Position numbers and translations under genes: made by a program. From IMG/VR virus record IMGVR_UViG_3300045135_001933, positions 1 to 27,093 of that record: a stretch of 27,093 bases of DNA, one strand, 5' to 3'. Source of the stretch: a virus. The first letter of the stretch is position 1, and every line of letters begins with the position of its first letter. The notes below the pieces were generated by a model. It searched no databases. It had not been told where the DNA came from and saw only the letters and a list, made by a program, of their open reading frames with translations. This document shows positions 4,771 through 10,792 of this stretch, piece by piece.

Positions 4771-4881
4771 TGCTGGGATTTGTCCATTGCCTATAGCTTA
4801 ATAAATTAATGGACACTTGGGGGTGTTGAAATGTTAGTAAATCAAACACTATATCTTGACACTTAAAAGATGTATACAGCA
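4771..4881 (+). ncRNA. Predicted multi-hairpin structured RNA
   Basis: TGCTG (4771-4775) and CAGCA (4877-4881) can close a region containing three hairpins: TGTCCATT/AATGGACA (4781-4788/4808-4815, perfect 8 bp), GTGTTGA/TCAAACAC (4823-4829/4842-4849, one bulge) and TATATCTT/AAGATGTA (4850-4857/4867-4874). No ORF runs through it. This fold competes with the interrupted tRNA reading at 4819-4948, and only one may be real. No RNA family recognised. Confidence 0.3.
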
Positions 4882-4948
4882 AAAATAATCGATAAATTCA
4901 CTTAGACTGTAAATCTGATAAACGTTGGTGCAATTCCAGCCGCCCCCG
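4819..4948 (+). tRNA. tRNA-Tyr(GTA)-like gene with ~50-nt insertion before the anticodon arm
   Basis: The 3' half is tRNA-like: anticodon arm TTAGA-CTGTAAA-TCTGA (4902-4918, anticodon GTA), variable TAAAC, T arm GTTGG-TGCAATT-CCAGC and acceptor strand CGCCCCC (4941-4947). Its only perfect 5' partner is GGGGGTG at 4819-4825, followed by a D-type hairpin (TTGA...TCAA). About 50 extra bases, including a hairpin at 4850-4874, lie between the D and anticodon arms. The short variable loop and discriminator G are unlike normal tRNA-Tyr. It may be an intron-like insertion, a chimera of two broken tRNAs, or a pseudogene. Confidence 0.4.
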
Positions 4949-4983
4949 CTAATAAAATAATAACTGATTAAAAACTAAAAATT

Positions 4984-5028
4984 ATGAATGCTTTAACTAA
5001 CAAAATCAAAAAGAAAAAGAAACGTTAA
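4984..5028 (+). CDS. Possible 14-aa lysine-rich peptide ORF
   Basis: ATG at 4984 opens 14 codons (MNALTNKIKKKKKR) after an A/T-rich leader, directly followed by a 7-bp hairpin AGCACTC/GGGTGCT (5029-5035/5053-5059). There is no T-run, so the hairpin is not an obvious terminator. Such a short frame may occur by chance. Its position in a tRNA array, its strongly basic tail and the hairpin after the stop are the only arguments for function, for example as a leader peptide. Confidence 0.2.
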   Translation: MNALTNKIKKKKKR

Positions 5029-5073
5029 AGCACTCGGCTTCGAGAAAGTTACGGGTGCTAATGGAAAAATTAT

Positions 5074-5147
5074 ACCCCCGTAGCAAACAGGTTGTATTGC
5101 AACGCTCTTTTAAAGCGTAGGGCTGGGTTCGATTCCCAGCGGGGGTA
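5074..5147 (+). tRNA. tRNA-Lys(TTT)
   Basis: Perfect acceptor ACCCCCG/CGGGGGT. Anticodon arm ACGCT-CTTTTAA-AGCGT gives TTT. T arm CTGGG-TTCGATT-CCCAG, discriminator A. The A1-U72 first pair is unusual for Lys (normally G1-C72). Confidence 0.88.
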
Positions 5148-5153
5148 CAATAT

Positions 5154-5227
5154 GCCTTCGTAGCAATTGTGGAAAAGCACCCGACTCTTAATCGGGATGG
5201 AAGTGGGTTCGACTCCCACCGAGGGTA
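5154..5227 (+). tRNA. tRNA-Lys(CTT)
   Basis: Acceptor GCCTTCG/CGAGGGT pairs throughout with wobbles. Anticodon arm CCCGA-CTCTTAA-TCGGG gives CTT. T arm GTGGG-TTCGACT-CCCAC, discriminator A. It begins 6 nt after tRNA-Lys(TTT). Confidence 0.88.
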
Positions 5228-5251
5228 CTAACATTTTAAAAAATTAGTACT

Positions 5252-5482
5252 ATGGACACAAGACCGATTGAAAGGAGACTTATGGAAACATACTCCGACA
5301 GATACAGAAGAATTTGGGTTCAGTATTGCCAACTTAGTAAGAGAAGGTCAGAATACAGAGTTGTCATCACACTTTTCCCATTACGAGGACAATACACGAT
5401 GTTATTCAGTGGTGTAATCAACACCATAGATTTTGACACAATGAGAAATATTATTGAGGAAAGCTTGCAAGGTACGGATTAA
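5252..5482 (+). CDS. Hypothetical protein (76 aa)
   Basis: An unrecognised, small, soluble and rather basic protein (many Arg and Tyr in residues 1-36) with a hydrophobic beta-like stretch near 38-55. It starts 24 nt after tRNA-Lys(CTT) and may be co-transcribed with the array. The next gene has its own promoter, whose -33 element lies inside this gene's 3' end. Confidence 0.6.
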   Translation: MDTRPIERRLMETYSDRYRRIWVQYCQLSKRRSEYRVVITLFPLRGQYTMLFSGVINTIDFDTMRNIIEESLQGTD

Positions 5483-5495
5483 TTTCGTACCTTTG
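5465..5495 (+). promoter_or_regulatory. Bacteroidetes-type promoter
   Basis: TTG at 5465-5467 and TACCTTTG at 5488-5495, 20 nt apart, lie upstream of the ATG at 5531. Confidence 0.55.
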
Positions 5496-5530
5496 TAGCA
5501 TTATGAAAAGATAAAACAAATTGTAAAATC

Positions 5531-5773
5531 ATGAAGAAAGTGTTTATTTGGTCAATCTGCTCAACTTGTAATGAACCTGTTGCAATAATTGAACCTTGTA
5601 CTGAATTAGGGTATAACGCATTCCCAACCACAAATTTTCATGGGGAATTAAGTGTCGAGGAAACCGAAAAAGTCAGACAAACTTTAATTCAAAAGTTACG
5701 AGAAAATGGTGAGCATGATAAATCGAAAGCAATTGAATTAAATACCAGAGTTATTGAAATTGAGTTTAAATAA
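5531..5773 (+). CDS. Hypothetical protein with N-terminal CxxC (80 aa)
   Basis: Residues 1-20 contain ICSTCNEPV, a single CxxC with another Cys (C9, C12 and C23 region), which could bind a metal, but no second CxxC pair completes a zinc ribbon. The middle is acidic and helical (SVEETEKVRQTLIQ) and the end is beta-like. It has its own promoter at 5465-5495. Function unknown. Confidence 0.6.
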   Translation: MKKVFIWSICSTCNEPVAIIEPCTELGYNAFPTTNFHGELSVEETEKVRQTLIQKLRENGEHDKSKAIELNTRVIEIEFK

Positions 5774-5804
5774 ACCTTCGTTATAAATATTTTATTTTTG
5801 CGAT

Positions 5805-6086
5805 ATGAAACACCTAGGAGAAATAGCAATCAGAGCCTTCAATGGAGGGTCAGATAAAACACCAAATGAAAAACCAACAGGGGAAATACTTGAACTAGTC
5901 TACTCCGAGATGACTAAAGGTTGGCACATGTCAATCAAGTTGGAAGAAGGGACCGCTGGAATTGGATTCTATCTCACTTCTAATGATAGGAAACTCAATG
6001 TCATGTCTGGTCATATTGTGTTCAGTGTGGACATTACGTCAGATATTCAAAATGAATTGTTACATGCGCCTAGTGTGAAAATATGA
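5805..6086 (+). CDS. Hypothetical protein (93 aa)
   Basis: A small soluble protein with alternating hydrophobic residues in its second half, suggesting a compact beta sheet. A -7-like box TATTTTTG (5793-5800) lies 4 nt before the ATG, so the transcript may be nearly leaderless; a convincing -33 element is not visible. TATAAATA (5782-5789) also lies just upstream. No family recognised. Confidence 0.6.
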   Translation: MKHLGEIAIRAFNGGSDKTPNEKPTGEILELVYSEMTKGWHMSIKLEEGTAGIGFYLTSNDRKLNVMSGHIVFSVDITSDIQNELLHAPSVKI

Positions 6087-6088
6087 AA

Positions 6089-6120
6089 TTTGTATAATTA
6101 AAATATTCTTAGTATCTTTG
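6089..6120 (+). promoter_or_regulatory. Bacteroidetes-type promoter
   Basis: TTTG at 6089-6092 and TATCTTTG at 6113-6120 (20 nt spacing) precede the ATG at 6125 by only 4 nt. The predicted mRNA would be leaderless or nearly so. Confidence 0.75.
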
Positions 6121-6124
6121 CAAT

Positions 6125-6742
6125 ATGAAAAGAGAAAAACAAATTTGGCTTACCTCGGACACACATTTTGGCCACAAGAATATCATTAGATTTTCTAGCA
6201 GACCATTTAAGGACGAAAACCACATGACAGAAGAGTTAGTAAAATCATGGAACGAGGTAGTAGATGAAGATGATGATGTATATCACTTAGGTGATTTTTC
6301 ATTAACAAACGCTAAGAAGACTGAGGAAATCCTTTATAGATTGAATGGTAATATTCACTTGATTAAGGGGAATCACGAAAAGTCCGTGTTGCAGAAGTCC
6401 TATAACAAAGACAGATTCACATGGATTAAGGATTATCACGAGATGTCCTTAGTAATGCCAGACGGAACAAAGCAATTTATTGTTATGTGTCATTATGCTA
6501 TGAGAGTCTGGAATAAGTCACATCATAAATCATGGCATCTTTACGGTCATTCACATGATTCAATGGAGCATGAGACTTGGGGTAGAAGTATGGATGTTGG
6601 AGTTGATTCAGCATACAGAATCTTAGGTGAGTACAGACCATTCAGTCTTAGAGAAATATCAAACATACTCTCAAAGAGAGAACACAATCCAGTTGACCAC
6701 CATCTTGAGGTAAAACTTAGGAAAGAGGGTCACATAAAATAA
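6125..6742 (+). CDS. Calcineurin-like metallophosphoesterase (205 aa)
   Basis: All five blocks of the metallophosphatase superfamily are present: SDTHFGHKN (residues 11-19, D12 and H14), GDF (about 57), GNHE (about 80), a CHYAM block (about 120) and GHSHD (about 140), which build a two-metal phosphoesterase site. Its size and TSDTHFGHxNI signature match the phage-type and bacterial stand-alone family, which hydrolyses phosphodiesters or nucleotides. The natural substrate is unknown. It has its own strong promoter and heads a run with two small membrane proteins. Confidence 0.88.
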   Translation: MKREKQIWLTSDTHFGHKNIIRFSSRPFKDENHMTEELVKSWNEVVDEDDDVYHLGDFSLTNAKKTEEILYRLNGNIHLIKGNHEKSVLQKSYNKDRFTWIKDYHEMSLVMPDGTKQFIVMCHYAMRVWNKSHHKSWHLYGHSHDSMEHETWGRSMDVGVDSAYRILGEYRPFSLREISNILSKREHNPVDHHLEVKLRKEGHIK

Positions 6743-6748
6743 AGGCTT

Positions 6749-6841
6749 ATGAGAGATTTTTTAGAAACTGAAACAGGTAAGTGGATTGGAATCGCAATCC
6801 TATGTGCAATCATAGTAGTGGGTCATTTCATTACTAAATGA
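6749..6841 (+). CDS. 30-aa single-helix membrane peptide
   Basis: A short frame (MRDFLETETGKW...) begins 6 nt after the metallophosphoesterase stop and ends with an ATGA overlap onto the next start. Residues 13-26 are strongly hydrophobic (IGIAILCAIIVVG), giving one transmembrane helix with an acidic N-terminus. The overlap on one side and tight spacing on the other support real, coupled translation. Function unknown. Confidence 0.55.
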   Translation: MRDFLETETGKWIGIAILCAIIVVGHFITK

Positions 6842-7041
6842 TAGTACAAATCATCTCTAGAATATTATTTGGATTGGGTATATTGGTGATGTTCATCCCA
6901 ATGTTAATCCCAACCTTTATAGTAATCAAACTACATCTTATTGGGATGGGCATGATAATATCACTTATAGGTATTATCTTCTTTGACCATGAACCCAATA
7001 AGAAGGTTAATGAAGAAATCCTAGATGATGACTTTGAATGA
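6838..7041 (+). CDS. Small two-helix membrane protein (67 aa)
   Basis: The protein is hydrophobic over residues 2-50 (two transmembrane helices rich in Ile, Met and Leu), with an acidic Lys/Glu/Asp tail (NKKVNEEILDDDFE). The start overlaps the preceding stop (ATGA). Its last codons and stop overlap the 5' P1 strand of the RNase P RNA candidate (7035-7043), so coding and RNA structure share bases. No family recognised; a holin-like role is possible but unsupported. Confidence 0.65.
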   Translation: MIVQIISRILFGLGILVMFIPMLIPTFIVIKLHLIGMGMIISLIGIIFFDHEPNKKVNEEILDDDFE

Positions 7042-7363
7042 GGCAGAGGACGTATCGCTGCGTTACCACGTAGATGGTAAGGTAGAGGAACTTCGAGGCT
7101 GTTTTGCTTAAGGTAGGAGACTGTGAGTACGCTGTTAGGTGTACCACGAAAGGAAAAAGGGTTAGGAGTACGGTACACAAACCAGTAACCCCGAAACACC
7201 CAAAGCAGTCGTTCGCACTACCGAGGCAGCAACACATACAGACTTGAGCGGGTGAGCAACGCTATGATAGTCGGGTAGTGGCACCAGCTGAAATGCTGGA
7301 TGGGTAACACCATAGATAAATGATACGAATAAAACAGAACTTCGGGTACGCTCACCTCATTCA
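7035..7363 (+). ncRNA. rnpB: RNase P RNA (catalytic subunit) candidate
   Basis: The region has no ORF but shows the hallmarks of bacterial RNase P RNA in order. P1: TGAATGAGG (7035-7043) pairs perfectly with CCTCATTCA (7355-7363). A P3-like hairpin TTACCA/TGGTAA lies at 7063-7080. GAGGAACTTCGAGGCT (7085-7100) corresponds to conserved region I (GAGGAAAGUCC...GGCU). CTTGAGCGGGTGAGC (7243-7257) and AGATAAATGA (7314-7323) match the conserved segment before the 3' core. ACAGAACTTCGGGTA (7334-7348) matches conserved region V (ACAGAACCCGGCUUA). The length, about 329 nt, is near the usual size. RNase P removes 5' leaders from pre-tRNAs, so this RNA suits a genome with a large tRNA array. It presumably pairs with the host protein subunit. 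The central domain is diverged. Confidence 0.85.
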
Positions 7364-7368
7364 CCTAT

Positions 7369-7441
7369 GCCTCTTTAGTATAACGGCTTATTACACCTCT
7401 GTGGTATGGAGGTAATCTCAGTTCGACTCTGGGAAGAGGCT
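7369..7441 (+). tRNA. tRNA-Thr(GGT)
   Basis: Perfect acceptor GCCTCTT/AAGAGGC. Anticodon arm CCTCT-GTGGTAT-GGAGG gives GGT. T arm CTCAG-TTCGACT-CTGGG, discriminator T. It starts 5 nt after the RNase P RNA, so both probably come from one precursor. With TGT tRNAs at 3548 and 3706, Thr codons are widely covered. Confidence 0.88.
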
Positions 7442-7476
7442 CAAAATTTACACGATACTTTTTACTATAATCCGTA

Positions 7477-7487
7477 TATTTATAGTA
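7477..7487 (+). promoter_or_regulatory. TATTTATAGTA element upstream of the GP88-like gene
   Basis: TATTTATAGTA, one change from the motif at 1279 and 3977, lies 11 nt before the ATG at 7499. It may be the -10 part of a second promoter class. Confidence 0.35.
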
Positions 7488-7498
7488 AAAACACAATT

Positions 7499-8752
7499 AT
7501 GATTAAGAAGTTATTAAGAGAGTCCATTTTAAAGCAAGATGAATTAAATCGTGCAATCATCAGAGACATCAATGAATCATTCAAGGATACTAAAGTATTA
7601 AATAACAAATTCATCAACGAATCTGTCAGCTACTTAACATCTAATAATGACGTTGGGTTTATGAAGAACTTGTTCGAATCAGCTGACATGATGGATGCTC
7701 TTCTTGACATTTGTGTTTTAACTTTCAGTTCCGAGAACACTAAACTAGGTGGTAGCATCGCTACTTTCTCACTTCCAGCTGGATGGACGTGCCCATTTGC
7801 AAACCTTTGTCTAAAGAAGGTTGCCCGACACAGAGTCATGGACCCAGAAAAGGTTGGAACGTCTAAGATTAGTAAGAAGACTGGAAAAGAAGTGCCTTAC
7901 AAGGGTGACGTTCAAGTTACTAAGGGTAAGGATGCTGAATTCGATTGCTACGCTGCAAACCAAGAAATGCAGTACGATGCTGTTAGAGCGAACAGGTGGC
8001 ACAACTTCGACTTACTTAAAGAAGCTGGGGATTACAAAGGACAAGCTGACCTTATTGAGAGGTCATTGAAGTTCTACTTCGATTCAGAGGGTAAGAAGGA
8101 TGCTGTTAGAATCCACGAGTCTGGTGACTTCTATAATGGAGAGTACTTGAAGGCTTGGATGGAAGTAGCAAGGAGAATGCCGAACGTTCAGTTCTACGCT
8201 TATACAAAATCAGTACCTTACGTTAAACAAATGGAGAAGGCACTAGCTGAGATTCCTAACCTATCTATTACACTATCTAAGGGTGGTAGAGCAGATGCAC
8301 AATTAGGTGATGTTGACGTAAAGGAATCACACGTATTCAATACACCAGAGGAAGTACTTAAGGCTGGTCTTATCGTTGACCTTGATGATGAATTGTCAAG
8401 AGCAAAGGGTGGTAAGGAGTCTAACTTCGCACTACTAGTACACGGTACACAAGAGAAGGGTGAGATGTCTCAGAATAAGATGAGAAACGAGACTTTCATG
8501 GCTTATTGGAAATACAGAAAGAGACTTAATAGAAACCTCGGTAAATCAGAAGATTACCACTTATCTGAGAAGGAAGCTGACCAAGCTTTAGGTTACATTG
8601 AACAAATCAAGTCGAACCCAGAGAAATATAAGAGTAAATTTTCTAAGACTAATTTAGACTTCATGGCAAAGCTATTAAGATACGTTAAGAAGTACCACAA
8701 ATACAACTTCGACAAGGAGTTAGTAAACATCATTCCAAAAAAATATAGATAA
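7499..8752 (+). CDS. GP88-like phage protein (417 aa)
   Basis: The start ATG 7499 was chosen because an in-frame ATG at 7406 lies inside the tRNA-Thr gene. A signature FSLPAGWTCPFANLC (about residues 89-103), with Cys residues continuing at about 145, and RIHESGDFYNGEYL (about 204-217) followed by FYAYTKS match the family named after mycobacteriophage gene product 88, found in many phages. The conserved Cys residues suggest a metal or iron-sulphur site, and the fold of the C-terminal half has been likened to TIM-barrel/radical-type enzymes, but the function is unknown. It has no operon partner. Confidence 0.7.
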   Translation: MIKKLLRESILKQDELNRAIIRDINESFKDTKVLNNKFINESVSYLTSNNDVGFMKNLFESADMMDALLDICVLTFSSENTKLGGSIATFSLPAGWTCPFANLCLKKVARHRVMDPEKVGTSKISKKTGKEVPYKGDVQVTKGKDAEFDCYAANQEMQYDAVRANRWHNFDLLKEAGDYKGQADLIERSLKFYFDSEGKKDAVRIHESGDFYNGEYLKAWMEVARRMPNVQFYAYTKSVPYVKQMEKALAEIPNLSITLSKGGRADAQLGDVDVKESHVFNTPEEVLKAGLIVDLDDELSRAKGGKESNFALLVHGTQEKGEMSQNKMRNETFMAYWKYRKRLNRNLGKSEDYHLSEKEADQALGYIEQIKSNPEKYKSKFSKTNLDFMAKLLRYVKKYHKYNFDKELVNIIPKKYR

Positions 8753-8756
8753 TTTG

Positions 8757-8786
8757 TTGATTTGTTAAATATTTTTCATATATTTG
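8757..8786 (+). promoter_or_regulatory. Bacteroidetes-type promoter
   Basis: TTG (8757-8759), 19 nt, TATATTTG (8779-8786); ATG at 8791 only 4 nt downstream, so nearly leaderless. Confidence 0.7.
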
Positions 8787-8790
8787 CGGT

Positions 8791-9057
8791 ATGAAAAATA
8801 TTGTTATCATTGACAGAGACACAGAAAGAAAACCTGTGATTAGGATTGGGAAACCAGATGACCCAACAAAACCAGAGGACAAAGAGGGTGCTAAGAAGAA
8901 TATCATAGATGACATTTCTACTACCACAGATGGGCTAATGACACTTGTTAGAATGGCTCACGATGCTGGTTATATGGATGCTGACAAAGCAGCAGCACTA
9001 ATTGTGAAATATTTCACAGAAGAGTTTTTGACTGAAAAAGAAACAGAACAATCATGA
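8791..9057 (+). CDS. Hypothetical protein (88 aa)
   Basis: A small, acidic, soluble protein. Residues 1-40 carry a Lys/Asp/Pro-rich linker-like stretch, and 45-88 form a predicted helical region with a hydrophobic face (TTDGLMTLVRMAHDAGYMDADKAAALIVKYF). It has its own promoter. No domain is recognised. Confidence 0.6.
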   Translation: MKNIVIIDRDTERKPVIRIGKPDDPTKPEDKEGAKKNIIDDISTTTDGLMTLVRMAHDAGYMDADKAAALIVKYFTEEFLTEKETEQS

Positions 9058-9124
9058 TAAAAAGAAATTACACAAATGGAGGTATAGGGCGAATATGTGA
9101 ATAACATATTAAATCTATACAATC

Positions 9125-9502
9125 ATGAAAAAAGAAGACGTAATTTTTGAAAGAAAGGAATTTCTAAACTTGCCTGGTCACAATGGCATGGCAAACATTG
9201 TTGCGAGTATTGTCGCATCTGATAGCTGGAAAAAGGATACAGATGATGACGGAAAGCCGCTATACCGTAATGTCTACTATAAGTTAGACTTTGCAGACTG
9301 TGATAGAAGAGTTTCAATGGAACTTGAAGACTACGATGAATACGCTAGAGAGAACACTATGCATAAGGTAGATACACTTATCGATACACTTATCGAATTC
9401 AGAACAGCGTTGAAGAAGGAACTTAAGTACCAACACAGACTTGAAAAAAGAAGAAACGCAAAAAAGGAAGCTGAGAAAGCAGCCGAAAAAGAAAAAGACT
9501 AA
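9125..9502 (+). CDS. Hypothetical protein with C-terminal coiled coil (125 aa)
   Basis: The N-terminal 75 residues are mixed alpha/beta and contain a KLDFADCD segment. The C-terminal 40 residues are a highly charged helix (LEKRRNAKKEAEKAAEKEKD) likely to form a coiled coil or bind nucleic acid. Its stop overlaps the next ATG (TAATG), so it is translationally coupled to the HNH-like gene. Function unknown. Confidence 0.65.
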   Translation: MKKEDVIFERKEFLNLPGHNGMANIVASIVASDSWKKDTDDDGKPLYRNVYYKLDFADCDRRVSMELEDYDEYARENTMHKVDTLIDTLIEFRTALKKELKYQHRLEKRRNAKKEAEKAAEKEKD

Positions 9503-9789
9503 TGGAAGGTAAATGTGAATTATGTGAACGAGAGGTTACTACAACCTCTCATCACCTAATCCCTAAGCAAGTCCATTCTAAGAGTTGGTGTAAGAAAATG
9601 TTCACCAAGGAAGAGATGAACGGGCGTAGGGCAGACTTGTGTGGTGATTGTCATCCAGTAATCCACAAGTTCTTCACACATGCCGAGTTAGCAAGATATT
9701 ACAATACCGTAGAGTTATTAAAGGCTAATGAACAAGTAGCCAAATTTGTTAAATGGGTCTCAAAGCAGACCAAAAAAGCTAAAAGGTGA
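9502..9789 (+). CDS. Small HNH-fold zinc protein (95 aa)
   Basis: The sequence has CELCER (residues 5-10), HHLIP (about 17-21), CGDCHPVIH (about 48-56) and THAELARYYNT. This is the Cys4 zinc plus HNH arrangement of short HNH proteins common in phages and bacteria (HxLIPK...CxxCHxxIH). The catalytic His and zinc ligands are present, so nuclease activity is possible. The tail is Lys-rich. It lies between coupled genes and ends with a GTGA overlap onto the next gene. It could be a homing nuclease or a housekeeping nuclease. Confidence 0.8.
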   Translation: MEGKCELCEREVTTTSHHLIPKQVHSKSWCKKMFTKEEMNGRRADLCGDCHPVIHKFFTHAELARYYNTVELLKANEQVAKFVKWVSKQTKKAKR

Positions 9790-10790
9790 AAATAGAAACT
9801 AAAGTACTTAAATTACTTAAAACAGAGAAAAGTAGTTCTCAAATCAAACTTGAAACGGGAGTTTCGGCTACAAAATTGACAATTATCTCAAAAAAATATG
9901 GGATTAGTTTAGTTGAAAGGAATCGACTGTTAAGAGAAGGTAAATCTCCTAAGGTATTATTCCGTAGTGATAAGAAAATCAAAAAGAAGGTTATTAACCA
10001 AATCAAGAAGGGTAAGTCTAGACCTAAGATTGCTGATAAGTATGGTATCACCGTGTATAAAGTTAAGGTGATTGCTCAAGAAAATAACTTGACAATTCCT
10101 AGACCACAAAAAAGGGATAAAAAACGTCACAAGGAAATTTTAAATATTCTCAAAAGTGGTGCGTTAACTTACGATGAAATTGGTGAGAAATTCGGAATAA
10201 CAAAACAGAGAGTTTCTCAAATAGCTAAATTTAATGGTTACAGTAGGTGGGGGCAAATTAGAGAAAATAAAGCTAAATTCGTAAAAAAGATAAAAAAAGA
10301 CATTAAAAAGGGTCTATCTTATAATGATATTTACGAAAAGCATAACTTAAAAGAAAAAAGAGACTTATTAAATGATACTGACTTAAGTTCATTATTCACC
10401 GATATGATGGCTACTAGAAATGAAGCCATTAAAAAACAATATCGCACTAAAACAGCAAAGAAAGTCATGAAACTTAAGGATTATGAACTAAATAATCCTA
10501 ATACTATAAACGACATAAATACTGTCTATAGAGTGTCTAGTAAGTTGGGTTATAAAAAGTACCCTATGATTGGCAATCGAAGTGCTGGTGGGGTTTTCGA
10601 AGATAAGAAAATTCTAAAATACATTGAGAGAAAGAAAGATAAGGATGGTTGGTCATTTCCAATGATTACTTATAAATTGAATCGTATGGGTAGAAAGACC
10701 TTAACTGGTAAGGAATTTACAACACCTAATGTGATTGCTAAGTACCATGCTTACAAGAAAAATAAGTACAAACGAGTTAAATTGAAGTAA
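9786..10790 (+). CDS. Multi-HTH DNA-binding protein, copy 1 (334 aa)
   Basis: A GTG start is chosen because it overlaps the preceding stop (GTGA). The protein carries at least three HTH-like repeats (about residues 12-40, 62-90 and 110-140), each with a pattern such as GMxYDEIGEKFGITKQRVSQIAK. The C-terminal part contains QYRTKTAKKVM, GYKKYPMIGNRSAGGVFE and a recombinase-like helix (about 280-310). It is very basic. The C-terminus resembles that of the next gene (for example KKYPxIGxR...GGxF), so the two are paralogues. No catalytic motif is visible; a transcription regulator or DNA-organising role is inferred. Confidence 0.7.
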   Translation: MKIETKVLKLLKTEKSSSQIKLETGVSATKLTIISKKYGISLVERNRLLREGKSPKVLFRSDKKIKKKVINQIKKGKSRPKIADKYGITVYKVKVIAQENNLTIPRPQKRDKKRHKEILNILKSGALTYDEIGEKFGITKQRVSQIAKFNGYSRWGQIRENKAKFVKKIKKDIKKGLSYNDIYEKHNLKEKRDLLNDTDLSSLFTDMMATRNEAIKKQYRTKTAKKVMKLKDYELNNPNTINDINTVYRVSSKLGYKKYPMIGNRSAGGVFEDKKILKYIERKKDKDGWSFPMITYKLNRMGRKTLTGKEFTTPNVIAKYHAYKKNKYKRVKLK

Positions 10791-10792
10791 GT

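Noticed and set aside
4763-5073. tmRNA
   Set aside because: The acceptor-like stem at 4819/4941 and a short ORF at 4984 suggested it, but the anticodon arm is intact and no tag-type ORF lies inside the element.
7406-7498. Upstream extension of the GP88-like gene
   Set aside because: These bases belong to tRNA-Thr(GGT) and its 3' flank; ATG 7499 follows a promoter-like element.
9054-9104. 16-codon ORF overlapping the stop of the 88-aa gene
   Set aside because: Too short and without conservation evidence, although the ATGA overlap is of the kind used by real genes here.
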